From: GCA-2401155 sp045047085
GTDB taxonomy: Bacteria > Pseudomonadota > Alphaproteobacteria > Rhizobiales > Rhizobiaceae
DNA: 64,000 nt
Assembly: GCA_045047085.1 (NCBI GenBank)
Contig: JASFYT010000104.1
Span: forward strand, 1 to 64,000
Reading direction: 5' to 3'
The translations under genes were made by a program, and so were the position numbers. Shown here in pieces: positions 8,088 through 17,319 of this stretch. The notes beneath the pieces were generated by a model. It made no database searches. It was not told the origin of the DNA and worked only from the letters and a program-made list of their open reading frames with translations. Position 1 is the stretch's first letter, and each line of letters starts with the position of its first letter.

Positions 8088-9274
8088 CGATCCACCTCAC
8101 CGAATACAATATCCATAGAACCCAAAATCGCTGCTATATCTGCCAGTTGGTGATGCCTGCCCATAAAGTCCAACGCCTGCAAATGAGCAAACCCCGGTGC
8201 ACGCACCTTGCAGCGATAAGGCTTGTTGGTACCATCAGCAATCAGATAAATGCCAAATTCTCCTTTGGGCGCTTCAACAGCCACATAAACTTCACCCGCC
8301 GGCACTTTCATGCCCTCGGTATAGAGTTTGAAATGGTGGATCAAAGCTTCCATAGAACGTTTCATCTCTCCGCGTTTTGGTGGCACCGCTTTGCCATCCG
8401 CAGAGGATACTGGCCCCTTGCCTTCAGGCTCACCGAGTTTGGTAATGCACTGGCGCATGATGCGAACGGATTCACGCATCTCCTCCATACGGATCAAATA
8501 GCGGTCGTAGCAATCGCCGTTTTTTCCGATCGGAATATCAAATTCCATTTCTTCATAGCACTCATAAGGCTGACTCTTGCGCAAATCCCACGCGGCACCT
8601 GATCCGCGCACCATGACACCAGAAAAGCCCCAAGCCCACGCATCGGCCAGAGATACAACGCCGATATCTACATTACGTTGTTTGAAAATGCGGTTATCAG
8701 TGAGTAGACTATCGATATCATCAAGCGCTTTGAGGAACGGATCACACCAAGCTTCAATATCATCAATCAATTCGTCAGGTAAATCTTGATGCACGCCGCC
8801 GGGTCGGAAATAGGCTGCGTGTAAACGAGCGCCACAGGCACGCTCATAGAACACCATCAGTTTTTCGCGCTCTTCAAAGCCCCAAACAGGCGGTGTCAAC
8901 GCGCCAACATCCAAAGCTTGCGTGGTGACATTCAGCATATGAGAAAGAATGCGTCCGATTTCGGAATATAATACGCGGATCAACTGGCCACGTCTTGGCA
9001 CTGAAATACCGGCAAGCTTCTCAATTGCCATAGTATAGGCGTGCTCTTGATTCATCGGAGCCACATAGTCTAGGCGGTCAAAATACGGCAATGCCTGCAA
9101 ATAAGTTTTGTGTTCAATCAGCTTTTCCGTGCCGCGATGCAGCAGACCAATATGGGGATCAACCCGCTCAACAACTTCGCCATCCAATTCCAGCACCAGC
9201 CGCAACACACCGTGCGCTGCCGGGTGTTGAGGACCGAAATTGATATTAAAGTTCCGGACGTTGTGTTCGCTCAT
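8084..9274 (-). CDS. nuoD: NADH-quinone oxidoreductase subunit D
   Basis: 49-kDa-type subunit of the connecting module, which forms the quinone-reduction site together with NuoB. It has 396 residues. The N terminus carries FGPQHPAAHGVLRLVLELDGE, with the conserved histidines near the quinone site, and HIGLLHRGTEKLIE follows. The C terminus ends in the typical DIVFGEVDR. It is 30 bases after nuoC and overlaps the lipoprotein gene by 4 bases. Confidence 0.98.
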   Translation of the reverse strand: MSEHNVRNFNINFGPQHPAAHGVLRLVLELDGEVVERVDPHIGLLHRGTEKLIEHKTYLQALPYFDRLDYVAPMNQEHAYTMAIEKLAGISVPRRGQLIRVLYSEIGRILSHMLNVTTQALDVGALTPPVWGFEEREKLMVFYERACGARLHAAYFRPGGVHQDLPDELIDDIEAWCDPFLKALDDIDSLLTDNRIFKQRNVDIGVVSLADAWAWGFSGVMVRGSGAAWDLRKSQPYECYEEMEFDIPIGKNGDCYDRYLIRMEEMRESVRIMRQCITKLGEPEGKGPVSSADGKAVPPKRGEMKRSMEALIHHFKLYTEGMKVPAGEVYVAVEAPKGEFGIYLIADGTNKPYRCKVRAPGFAHLQALDFMGRHHQLADIAAILGSMDIVFGEVDR

Positions 9275-9304
9275 CGTGTTGGTTCCGCAAAATCAGGTTA
9301 CAGG

Positions 9305-9958
9305 TTAACTGCTGGCCTTCTCATCGCCTTTATTCTCATTTGGTAAATTATATTCTGTGCCTTCCCAAGGGGAAAGGAAATCAAAATTCCGAAACTCCTG
9401 ACGCAGTTCAACAGGTTCGTAGACCACCCGTTTCAATTCGTCGTCATATCGTACTTCAACATAGCCGGTTAGTGGAAAATCCCTGCGCTGTGGGTGGCCG
9501 TCAAAACCATAATCGGTTAGCAGGCGACGCAAATCCGGATGGCCGGTAAATAGAATTCCGTACATGTCATAGGCTTCGCGCTCAAACCAATTTGCACCGG
9601 GATAAATACCCGTGACGCTTGGAATTGGCGTTTCTTCATCGGTGACGAGCTTCAGCCGTATACGCGCATTCTGATTTGGGGAAAGCAAATGGTAGACAAC
9701 TTCAAAGCGCTGGTCGCGCTCCGGGTAATCAACACCGCAAATATCGATAAAAGAGATAAACCGTGTCTGGGTGTCATCGCGCAAAAAGCGAAGACAGGCC
9801 AGTAGATCATCTGGAGATATGTGCAGGCAAAAATCCCCGAAAGTCGTTTCGTGCGATAAAATCTTATCGCCCAATTCCGACAGAATATAAGGCGCAAGTT
9901 CAACGATATTCTCATCCTGAACAGGAGGTACTATATTTTGTGTTGCGTCATTGGTCAT
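9305..9958 (-). CDS. nuoC: NADH-quinone oxidoreductase subunit C
   Basis: 30-kDa-type subunit of the peripheral arm that scaffolds NuoD. It has 217 residues. The family signature ERDQRFEVVYHLLS is near residue 77, and the C-terminal block WFEREAYDMYGILFTGHPDLRR with the following RRDFPLTGY is intact. It is separate from NuoD here, whereas the two are fused in E. coli. It starts 13 bases after nuoB. Confidence 0.98.
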   Translation of the reverse strand: MTNDATQNIVPPVQDENIVELAPYILSELGDKILSHETTFGDFCLHISPDDLLACLRFLRDDTQTRFISFIDICGVDYPERDQRFEVVYHLLSPNQNARIRLKLVTDEETPIPSVTGIYPGANWFEREAYDMYGILFTGHPDLRRLLTDYGFDGHPQRRDFPLTGYVEVRYDDELKRVVYEPVELRQEFRNFDFLSPWEGTEYNLPNENKGDEKASS

Positions 9959-9971
9959 TTGCTTACACCGA

Positions 9972-10547
9972 TCATCGTTCTATCGTGCCGATTCGGCGGA
10001 TTTTCTTTTGCAACAGCATTATTCCGTAGAGCAATGCCTCTGCAGTTGGTGGGCATCCGGGAACGTATATATCCACAGGCACCACACGGTCGCAGCCGCG
10101 CACAACTGAATAAGAATAATGATAATAGCCGCCGCCATTGGCACAAGAACCCATTGAAATCACATAGCGGGGTTCTGGCATCTGATCGTAGACTTTACGC
10201 AATGCCGGGGCCATCTTGTTGGTCAGGGTTCCAGCAACAATCATCACATCGGATTGGCGTGGGGAACCGCGCGGGGCAAAACCGAAACGTTCCGCATCAT
10301 AACGGGGCATGGCCACATGCATCATCTCAACGGCGCAGCACGCAAGACCAAAGGTCATCCACATGAGAGAGCCGGTTCTTGCCCAAGTAATAAGATCTTC
10401 GGTAGAAGTTACCAGAAACCCCTTATCGGCGAGTTCCGCATTGATTTCGGTGAAATAGGCATCGTCGCTGCCAATTGGTTTGCCAGTGGATGGGTCAATA
10501 ATCCCCTTTGGCGATTGGGCTATGAGGGTTGTTGCGCCAGTATTCAT
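9972..10547 (-). CDS. nuoB: NADH-quinone oxidoreductase subunit B
   Basis: Subunit holding cluster N2, the last electron donor to quinone. The tandem cysteines are in TFGLACCAVEMMH near residue 70. The other ligands are in GSCANGGGYYHYSY and VPGCPPTAEAL. The 191-residue length fits alphaproteobacteria. The N-terminal 35 residues before the core are variable, so the start at 10547 is plausible but not proven. Confidence 0.97.
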   Translation of the reverse strand: MNTGATTLIAQSPKGIIDPSTGKPIGSDDAYFTEINAELADKGFLVTSTEDLITWARTGSLMWMTFGLACCAVEMMHVAMPRYDAERFGFAPRGSPRQSDVMIVAGTLTNKMAPALRKVYDQMPEPRYVISMGSCANGGGYYHYSYSVVRGCDRVVPVDIYVPGCPPTAEALLYGIMLLQKKIRRIGTIER

Positions 10548-10593
10548 GTTACTACCTAAAATTTGCCGTATGGAATGTAATTGTCAAATATGA

Positions 10594-10959
10594 TCAATCC
10601 CATTCCAGTGCACCTTTCTTCCACTCGTAAATAAAACCTATGGTCAAAACACCCAAAAAGATGGTCATGGACCAAAAACCAGCCCATCCAAGTGAGCCGA
10701 AGCTGACCGCCCACGGAAACAGGAAGGCAACTTCCAAATCAAAGATGATGAAAAGAATGGCCACAAGATAAAACCGTACGTCGAATTTCATTCGGGAATC
10801 GTCAAATGAATTGAAACCACACTCATAGGCTGACAATTTTTCAGCGTCCGGAGCCTTGTAGGCCAGCAAAAACGGTGCAACCAGTAGCGCAAGCCCGATG
10901 GCAAGGGAAATGCCAACAAACACAATTACAGGCAGATAAGAAACCAACAGAGCTTCCAT
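10594..10959 (-). CDS. nuoA: NADH-quinone oxidoreductase subunit A
   Basis: First gene of the nuo operon, encoding a three-helix membrane subunit (ND3 homologue). I chose the ATG at 10959 (MEALLVSYLPVIVFVG), giving 121 residues, the normal length, with GAGGAAG seven bases upstream. A longer in-frame extension to 11028 is atypical. The conserved cytoplasmic loop with SAYECGF (switch-loop cysteine) and the RFYLVAILFIIFDLEVAFLF helix are intact. Confidence 0.95.
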   Translation of the reverse strand: MEALLVSYLPVIVFVGISLAIGLALLVAPFLLAYKAPDAEKLSAYECGFNSFDDSRMKFDVRFYLVAILFIIFDLEVAFLFPWAVSFGSLGWAGFWSMTIFLGVLTIGFIYEWKKGALEWD

Positions 10960-11277
10960 ATTCAACTTCCTCGATACGACAGTTTGGCCATTCGCAAACA
11001 CATGCAACGAATCGTCAACTCTCGACAACCTTTATATCCAGTCCACATACCGCTGCCAACTATACTTTTCGTGAACCTCATTGAGACATTTGTGCAGGTA
11101 GCGCACGGTTTACCAATAGGCAAGAAGAATTCTCCATTAAGGACATGAAATCGCACCCACTCAACTGAATCAGGCCGGGTTTCATATTATTTTCAAATGA
11201 AGCCAATATGATACTTGACTTAACTATTATTTGGACGTAATTCATGCGCCATCCAAGCGGTTCGCTTCTTGGATAAT
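10960..11277. promoter_or_regulatory. intergenic region expected to hold the nuo operon promoter
   Basis: This 318-base gap separates nuoA (leftward) from tRNA-Asp (rightward), so both promoters should lie here. For the tRNA side, TTGACT at 11215-11220 is a good -35 box, but the -10 candidate at a 17-base spacing (TAATTC, 11238-11243) is weak. I see no convincing box for nuoA and no strong hairpin or gene. Confidence 0.4.
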
Positions 11278-11354
11278 GCGGGTGTAGCTCAGTTGGTTAG
11301 AGTGCCGGCCTGTCACGCCGGAGGTCGCGAGTTCAAGTCTCGTCACTCGCGCCA
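11278..11354 (+). tRNA. tRNA-Asp (GTC)
   Basis: A 77-base cloverleaf. The acceptor stem GCGGGTG pairs with CACTCGC (one G-U), followed by discriminator G and an encoded CCA. The anticodon stem is CCGGC/GCCGG with loop CTGTCAC, giving anticodon GTC. The D arm GCTCAGTTGGTTAGAGT and the T loop TTCAAGT are standard. Confidence 0.96.
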
Positions 11355-11437
11355 TTTTTTACCTGAGACCTTTGGTCTCTTCTACTGAATGGCAATGTGA
11401 TAAATACCAGATACCTAATGGCATCTTATGATGCATT

Positions 11438-11513
11438 GGGCGCTTAGCTCAGCTGGGAGAGCAATTCGTTTACACCGAATAGGTCGGGGGTTCGAGCCCC
11501 TCAGCGCCCACCA
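11438..11513 (+). tRNA. tRNA-Val (TAC), integration target of the island
   Basis: A 76-base cloverleaf. The acceptor stem is GGGCGCT/AGCGCCC, with discriminator A and an encoded CCA. The anticodon stem is ATTCG/CGAAT with loop TTTACAC, giving anticodon TAC. Its last 14 bases, plus 7 following bases, recur at 28470-28490. This marks it as the attachment site of the mobile island to its right. The gene itself is kept intact by the insertion. Confidence 0.96.
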
Positions 11514-11520
11514 TCTGGTT
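11500..11520 (+). repeat. attL, 21-bp direct repeat in the 3' end of tRNA-Val
   Basis: The core TCAGCGCCCACCATCTGGTT (11501-11520), plus the preceding C, is identical to 28470-28490. It covers the T-stem end, acceptor stem and CCA of tRNA-Val and 7 downstream bases. The flanks diverge immediately on both sides, as expected for integrase crossover products. Confidence 0.9.
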
Positions 11521-11763
11521 CTAATAAGATATTGATTTCATGTATGTTTTTAGCTTCGCATAAAATTCAATCTTACTTTTGATCTTACTACACGCTTTTG
11601 TGCTACTAACTTTTCAAATTGACCTAGCAACCACTTTGTACGAAGTCGGCTGCCTTCAACGCATCCAAAACCACAATCCCGATTTGATTGAACCTTGTGC
11701 GCTTTCGCATGATAATACTCGGGATCGCCAGTCAGGTTCTCTGCCATCCTATCAAGAACCTTC

Positions 11764-12033
11764 ATGACCCAGCAAAGCGCTCTGTGCTGGAACCCCGAAG
11801 GTACCACAGTGTCTTCTGGTGCGCATAGGGATGCCAGAGCCCGCGTAAAGTACAGCAATCCCGCCGGATTCAGTGGTTCACTTGTCTGGAACAATCGGTT
11901 TGTGGAACTCGGCTGCGACTTTCAAAAGTGGAGCCCGAATGAAGCTGTCATCACCGGGTTGCTGCGCCGCTTTGACGATACTACTGGAACCCTCCTCGCT
12001 TGGCGGGTAGAACATTTGCATGGGTGGCTTTGA
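11764..12033 (+). pseudogene. C-terminal remnant resembling a trypsin-like peptidase-domain protein
   Basis: This frame encodes about 80 residues, including PAGFSGSLVWNNRFVE and then WSPNEAVITGLLRRFD and LLAWRVEHL. The GxSGSxVW pattern followed by this tail resembles the C-terminal part of trypsin-like peptidase-domain proteins seen in bacterial accessory regions (from memory of the family, not a search). No matching N-terminal half is readable before the tRNA. It therefore looks like a 5'-truncated gene left at the island edge. A leftward 114-codon frame overlaps it and looks less protein-like. Confidence 0.35.
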
Positions 12034-12228
12034 TCGCTCCTCGGTGCATAAATCTTGATTTTTGCACGATGCCTTCAGGAACGCTTTTCATCAGAGTTGC
12101 AACTATTTCACCTCGATTATCAAGGAATGCAGTGCTCCGCTAGATTAATACTCGTATCGAAATTTTGAAATCGCACTAATCCCCAGTAGCTGTGTAAACT
12201 AATATCAGTGTGCGATCACGTTCGCCGA
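12034..12228. other. non-coding stretch at the left end of the island
   Basis: AT-rich DNA between the peptidase-like remnant and the end of the DUF262 gene. Together with 11521-11763, which has only short unconvincing frames, it forms the left-edge junk zone of the island. I see no repeat or strong hairpin here. Confidence 0.4.
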
Positions 12229-14463
12229 TCAATCAGCTTCCTTTCGTAAAACCTCTGCAAACCAGATCAGTGCGGCTTCACCTTCTTTTCGAGTGACCTC
12301 ATCAACAGTTCTACTATGCCTTATTCCGTTGCGGAGTTCGGCAAGTTGGGAAAATTTCTGGTTCAAGCTTTCTTTATTCTTAAACCTTGGGGCGAATTGG
12401 TCCCAGAGAGCTTTAGCAAGAACGGTGTCTTGAAGCGCCCTCAAATCAAAGTATTCCAAAACGCCTTCTGCGTGCTCGAATCGTTCTGCATTTAGTGCTG
12501 CATTTTTTCTAAGCGCACGTTGAATTCGCTCCTGCGCACTCGTCAGCAAGTGCGGTGGTAGCCTTTGCGGATCATTTTCCAACTTCTGAGCGATCATGCT
12601 CCTCAGCGCCAATTCGGTGTGTTCAATCGAAACATCCAGGGCGCGTAGATCAGGAGAGAGGTCAAGACGTTCCTTAATCAATAGATTTTCGATACCGTCG
12701 AGCAATGTCCGATGGCGTACAGAGATGAAGGCATCATAATCGTCCGGCGTGAACGGATTGCGCAGCAGTATTTCCAGTGCCTTCTTGTTGATGAAATGTG
12801 ATTCTAGAATTGCTAGAACAGTGCTCTCTCCATTCTCCTTGATCAGTTCGGGGAGGTAATCATTCGGGAGTTTTTCCCGAAATTCATTTCGGTTAGTATC
12901 GCTGGTGAGCGGTGACCTGTTGAGAATGGAATTGATGCTTTTGCTTAATCCGTTGTCGCGGCCCCAAGACGCAGGAATGATATGATGATCGTCGAGATCA
13001 CCATATTTGGGAACATCGCCGGTCATCCAATCCCGCGCTCCGGCTAACACGAATAGATTGAAGATAGCGCTGTAGATCGATGAGCCGCGTTTGACCTCAT
13101 TGCGTAAATCCAATGACCTGTAGGCCTCAGAAAACTCACCTATCAAGGCAGGTCGGCTATCTTCACCTTTGGCGATCCAATCGCGAACATCATTGAAATC
13201 TCGGGCAGCGGTCGATTCGACAGAACTTGAATAGCGACTGAGGAAAACAGCCGCCCAATACCACAACCGAACTTTCCGCCGGGCAGATAACTGCTTGTTT
13301 GCAGGCTGAGCGCCTACAAGTGTGCTGATTGCCGCGAACGCCGGAATGATAGACGCATAGGGGATATAAGCTTGGCCGACTACTCCATACTCCTGAGGGT
13401 GTTGCAACAAACCGATAACGCGCTCGAGGGCTTCCACCGCCCGCTTCCAAAGCTGAAGAAAGTCATCGGTGTCTTTGACCAAAATTTCGGTCTTTAATCT
13501 TCCATCGGGCAGTCTCACTGGTTTTTGAACACCTGGTTGTAGGAAATATAGGTATTTCGGTGAGCAGTAACTTTGTCGAAGAATCGACATGACTTGAAGA
13601 ATGTAAACATTCATTTTGGGCGTATCGACGAAGCTTAATCGATCACGTGTTTCCCTATACAGATGCTTGAGCTGAACATCCTGTGGCTTCATGAGCGCAT
13701 TTAAGAGATCAAATATGTCGAGCTGTACACCTTTGCTATTAATCTGTGTGAATATATCACAGACTTTGTCGATGCCGATTTCCCGGTCGAGTTCGATGTG
13801 CGAAATTTGATATTGCTCAATCGTCGCCCGCATCTCTTCGCCAAAGAGCGTGGCATTTGAGGCATGCGTTTCTGCAATAATTCGTTTTTTCTCATCTTCC
13901 TCGTTGGTTGCCTGCTCGATCCAAAATTTTCCGTAAGCCTCGATCCACTTGTAGAGCTCGAAACCGCCCTTGCCGACGACGGACAGTGGAAAAATATGTC
14001 GTATAAATTGCTGGTCTGGCGTGTCGAGCAACGCCTGATATTTCTTGGAAAGCCACTCATAGCCGAAGGCATCGTCGGTCTCGCCCGCCATATATCTGTC
14101 GACGTGAATGAAGTAGATTGCTCGCTTTGCACGATTGGGCAAGGCTTTGTCTGGTGCGGTAAACGCGTAGTACATTGCCGTCAGCCGCTGTTGGCCATCG
14201 AGCACGATGTATTGTGGAGAAGCGGAACCGGAAAATCCGTAGAGCCCTTCACAGGCCAAAAGTTTGATGTTTTTGTCTTTGGCTTTCCAGAGGAGAAGAC
14301 TTCCGATGTAATAATCAGAAAAAATCGAACGCATCAGATCACGGATATCCCAGGGCTTCCACTCGAACTCCCGCTGGAAATCCGGAATGACGAAATGGCC
14401 CTCACGCATGCGCCCGATTAACGTATTCAAACTCACATGATCCGGTTTTTGTGCGTCTCTCAT
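12229..14463 (-). CDS. DUF262-HNH (GmrSD/SspE-like) nuclease with a HEPN-like C-terminal segment
   Basis: A 744-residue protein. Residues 24-35 (FVIPDFQREFEW) and 86-96 (IVLDGQQRLTA) are the hallmark motifs of DUF262, the ParB-like NTPase domain of GmrS, SspE and BrxU. Residues 491-497 (DDHHIIP), followed by NSILNRSPLT at 511-520 and DTNR, fit the HNH nuclease of the DUF1524 type. The last 150 residues are helical and contain RNGIRH at 711-716, which fits the Rx4-6H motif of HEPN RNases and resembles Swt1-type HEPN. Known relatives cut modified phage DNA. Here it lies 171 bases downstream of a type III restriction gene on the same strand. The domain reading is firm for DUF262, good for HNH and tentative for HEPN. 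Confidence 0.85.
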   Translation of the reverse strand: MRDAQKPDHVSLNTLIGRMREGHFVIPDFQREFEWKPWDIRDLMRSIFSDYYIGSLLLWKAKDKNIKLLACEGLYGFSGSASPQYIVLDGQQRLTAMYYAFTAPDKALPNRAKRAIYFIHVDRYMAGETDDAFGYEWLSKKYQALLDTPDQQFIRHIFPLSVVGKGGFELYKWIEAYGKFWIEQATNEEDEKKRIIAETHASNATLFGEEMRATIEQYQISHIELDREIGIDKVCDIFTQINSKGVQLDIFDLLNALMKPQDVQLKHLYRETRDRLSFVDTPKMNVYILQVMSILRQSYCSPKYLYFLQPGVQKPVRLPDGRLKTEILVKDTDDFLQLWKRAVEALERVIGLLQHPQEYGVVGQAYIPYASIIPAFAAISTLVGAQPANKQLSARRKVRLWYWAAVFLSRYSSSVESTAARDFNDVRDWIAKGEDSRPALIGEFSEAYRSLDLRNEVKRGSSIYSAIFNLFVLAGARDWMTGDVPKYGDLDDHHIIPASWGRDNGLSKSINSILNRSPLTSDTNRNEFREKLPNDYLPELIKENGESTVLAILESHFINKKALEILLRNPFTPDDYDAFISVRHRTLLDGIENLLIKERLDLSPDLRALDVSIEHTELALRSMIAQKLENDPQRLPPHLLTSAQERIQRALRKNAALNAERFEHAEGVLEYFDLRALQDTVLAKALWDQFAPRFKNKESLNQKFSQLAELRNGIRHSRTVDEVTRKEGEAALIWFAEVLRKEAD

Positions 14464-14634
14464 TTTTGTTTTTTGCTTTCGTTTTTACAGCGGAATCAGA
14501 TTTGTAATTGTTAACTGGACAATTGATTGGGCTTTATCCTTCACTCTGACTAACGTTTTACATATTTCAAACTTTCATACATTGTCGAATTAACCAATGT
14601 TCGGAGGCGAAGGTAACCGTTCCAGAACTGTCGA
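14464..14634 (-). promoter_or_regulatory. AT-rich gap between res and the DUF262 gene, probable separate promoter
   Basis: This gap of 171 bases is the longest between the four cargo genes apart from those flanking the Sel1 gene. It is AT-rich and contains no frame. It may hold an independent promoter for the DUF262 gene. I could not identify clear -35 and -10 boxes. Confidence 0.3.
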
Positions 14635-17319
14635 TCATTCCTCCTTGTACTGTCGGAAATTGGTAACAAGGTCGGCGAATGAATTTGGGTTGTATTTTTC
14701 GAAACTTTCTTGGTCAACAAATACGAAATCGTAAGTCACGTCCGACTGTGCTCGGTTAATATCCTCGCACCATTGTTTGAGGCGAGCGGTCTTTAGGGGG
14801 ACATCAAGGTCTTCGAGACCCTTTGTCTCGATAATAAATATTTCTTTTTCAGATATTTTGACAATGAAGTCCGGGTAATAATTGGAGATATTTCCGTCGG
14901 CATTGACGTAATCCAGTTTGAAATGGACCGCAAAATAGTTCTTCGCGTAGGACACAACATCTTTGCAATCTTCCAGAAAACTCGCGAACTGAAGTTCAAG
15001 ATGACTGTCACCAACAATGCGATTGAAAACACTTTTCTTGGCAAGAATATATTCTTGATCATTCACCACGAATGGCCGCGTCTGACGCAATTTGATGGTG
15101 TCGCGGATTTCTGCATCGCCTTTGTCTCGCACCGTCAGCGCATTGATCGCTTTTTTGAAGGTCTCAATCAATGTTTTGGTAGCGGCCAGTTCCGACAGAT
15201 TGCGCAGCGTGTTGGGGTGCTCAAGATCAACACTCTGGTCGAACAGTTCCGATTGCACGAATTCCTTGACCTTGCCGTAAAGCACATCATACCCGCTGAC
15301 CAATCGTAATTCCTTCTTGATTGTCTGGGCAAAATACCCGATCACGCTGCGATAGTCTGCAATGCCTGCGGTATCGAGAATTGTGGTGTGAGTCACCTCG
15401 CCGGTGGTGATTTCTTTGAAAACAATTTCTCGCTGTTCTTCCTCGGTGAATTGTTTGTAGGGCACGGGGCTGTGTTCCATTGCCTTTATGTCCAGATCGG
15501 CAAAATTCTTGTATTCACGATAAATGCGCGGCGTAAGTACCGGTATTTCTATATCAAGAACGTCGATGTCCTTCTTATCATTTTCATCATCGATTTCCAC
15601 GACAAGTGGCGTCTTGGGCTTGGTGCCTTTACCCATCGCCGTACGTTCAAGTTCCACGCCTTCAGCTTGAATTGACTCCACAAAAACCATAAAGGCGTCC
15701 GTGCCGACGACGCTGACATATTCCTCTAATCCACCAGGATACATCTTGCGCAGGCCACGTCCGAGAGTTTGCTCGGGTAAAATATTGCTTTTGGAGGAAT
15801 AGGCGCGCAGGCCAACAATGGTGGTGACATTTTTGACATCCCACCCCTCTTTCAGCATTAACACAGAAACAATCACCTTATAGGGACTGTCAGGGTCATC
15901 AACTTTGTTGGACTGCTCGCGTAACTTTTCAAGCTCTTCCTTGGCTTTCCCTGATGCTGCCTCCGAAATCTCACCATTATTTTTGGTGTGAATGACAAGA
16001 ACAGCATCCTTCAGATCAGGATAGCGACCTTCCAAGTATTCGGCCACGTCGTCACAATTTTTGGTATCATCTGTCATCACGAACAAGATGGCTTTTTTGC
16101 CCATCTTCATATGCTCGTCATATGCCTTGCGCCATTCGATCACGCCCAAATCAATGTAGTCGGCATATTTCTCAGTAAATTTGGAACTTTGGCGTTCCGA
16201 AAGTTTCGCCCGGCTGGCCGCATCTGGCAGAACGGGGTGTTTCACTACGTTCTGGGAAATCGCCTCCACCAGAGGATAGTCGGACACGGTTTGAACGAAA
16301 ATTGCACCATCATTGTGCTTTGGCGTGGCCGTCACATCTACCTGCAATGCCAACGCCCCGCCCTTTTGCAAAAGCCGGTTGTGGATGTCTTCAATGGATT
16401 TAAACCAGGTGAGTTTTTTATCATGAATGTGGTGCGCTTCATCATTGAGAACCATCAACTCGTCAATGTCGCGGACGATCATGCCCAAATCCACTTTTGA
16501 GTCCGTGGTTTTTCCGGTTGGGCGCTTGCCAAAGAAATAGTCCATAGAGTTGTCGTCATCTGGCGAGGGCGGAATATCATCGCCGGAATAAACGCGGTGA
16601 ATATTAGTCAGAAAGATATTGCCAGTAGGCTGAGTAACGCGCACTTCGTCCTGCTTGTGCAAGGTGAGTTGAAAATCATCACGCCAGTTTCGTCCGTCAA
16701 AACCATTATCCGGCAATACCGGATCTTCAAAGAAAATACGCAAGCCCTGGAAGTCGTGATAAATGCGATCAAGCACAATTATGTTGGGTGTGATCAAAAG
16801 AAAATTACGTGCCAGATCAGAATCCGGTTCATAGAGCTTGTGAAAAAAGCTCCATGCCAAAACAAGACTCATCACCTTGGTTTTGCCGCTGCCGGTCGCC
16901 ATCTTGATAACAAAGCGGCGCCAGCTTTCATCGAACATACTTGCCGATACCGCGCCAGAGCTATCGAAGCGCATCAGATCAAACTTGTCCTTCGCCCCTA
17001 CTACGTCATAGAGATAAATAACAGTTTCCAGCGCTTCCCGTTGAGCAAAGAAATATTTAAATTCTGCCATTGCACCGTCGGATTGGGGCAGAAGATGCGG
17101 TTCCTTGAACCACCAGTTCATAAGGCTTTTACTGGTATCGCTTGCGCCGACATAGCCACTGTCACGAAACTCCTTCACCTTCTTGCGCAGTTGTGCCACC
17201 AGCGGCGGCATTAGCTTATCCATGCTGGTATCGCGCAACGCTTCATCTGCCGGAAACCAGCGGATTGACGGATCGAGAATAGCGTGAGGTGAAGCGGGAA
17301 AATCTGGGTGTAGCGCCAT
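14635..17319 (-). CDS. type III restriction enzyme, Res subunit
   Basis: Restriction subunit with a DEAD-family translocase and an endonuclease. The Walker A motif MATGSGKT is at residues 140-147, the DEAH box (LNDEAHHIHD) is near residue 293, and a motif VI-like LPEQTLGRGLRKMYPG follows. The C terminus carries a PD-(D/E)xK nuclease, with PDF at 816-818 and ETKG at 831-834. Its 894 residues fit the family. The ATG at 17319 overlaps the mod stop (TAATG), giving the standard coupled mod-res order. All motifs look intact, so it is probably active against DNA lacking the cognate Mod mark. Confidence 0.94.
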   Translation of the reverse strand: MALHPDFPASPHAILDPSIRWFPADEALRDTSMDKLMPPLVAQLRKKVKEFRDSGYVGASDTSKSLMNWWFKEPHLLPQSDGAMAEFKYFFAQREALETVIYLYDVVGAKDKFDLMRFDSSGAVSASMFDESWRRFVIKMATGSGKTKVMSLVLAWSFFHKLYEPDSDLARNFLLITPNIIVLDRIYHDFQGLRIFFEDPVLPDNGFDGRNWRDDFQLTLHKQDEVRVTQPTGNIFLTNIHRVYSGDDIPPSPDDDNSMDYFFGKRPTGKTTDSKVDLGMIVRDIDELMVLNDEAHHIHDKKLTWFKSIEDIHNRLLQKGGALALQVDVTATPKHNDGAIFVQTVSDYPLVEAISQNVVKHPVLPDAASRAKLSERQSSKFTEKYADYIDLGVIEWRKAYDEHMKMGKKAILFVMTDDTKNCDDVAEYLEGRYPDLKDAVLVIHTKNNGEISEAASGKAKEELEKLREQSNKVDDPDSPYKVIVSVLMLKEGWDVKNVTTIVGLRAYSSKSNILPEQTLGRGLRKMYPGGLEEYVSVVGTDAFMVFVESIQAEGVELERTAMGKGTKPKTPLVVEIDDENDKKDIDVLDIEIPVLTPRIYREYKNFADLDIKAMEHSPVPYKQFTEEEQREIVFKEITTGEVTHTTILDTAGIADYRSVIGYFAQTIKKELRLVSGYDVLYGKVKEFVQSELFDQSVDLEHPNTLRNLSELAATKTLIETFKKAINALTVRDKGDAEIRDTIKLRQTRPFVVNDQEYILAKKSVFNRIVGDSHLELQFASFLEDCKDVVSYAKNYFAVHFKLDYVNADGNISNYYPDFIVKISEKEIFIIETKGLEDLDVPLKTARLKQWCEDINRAQSDVTYDFVFVDQESFEKYNPNSFADLVTNFRQYKEE

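Noticed and set aside
10960..11028. Longer NuoA start
   Set aside because: The extra 23 residues are atypical for NuoA, and the internal ATG has a good ribosome site.
11550..11894. Leftward 114-codon frame beside tRNA-Val
   Set aside because: It overlaps the rightward peptidase-like remnant, whose residues look far more protein-like. No ribosome site or domain was seen.
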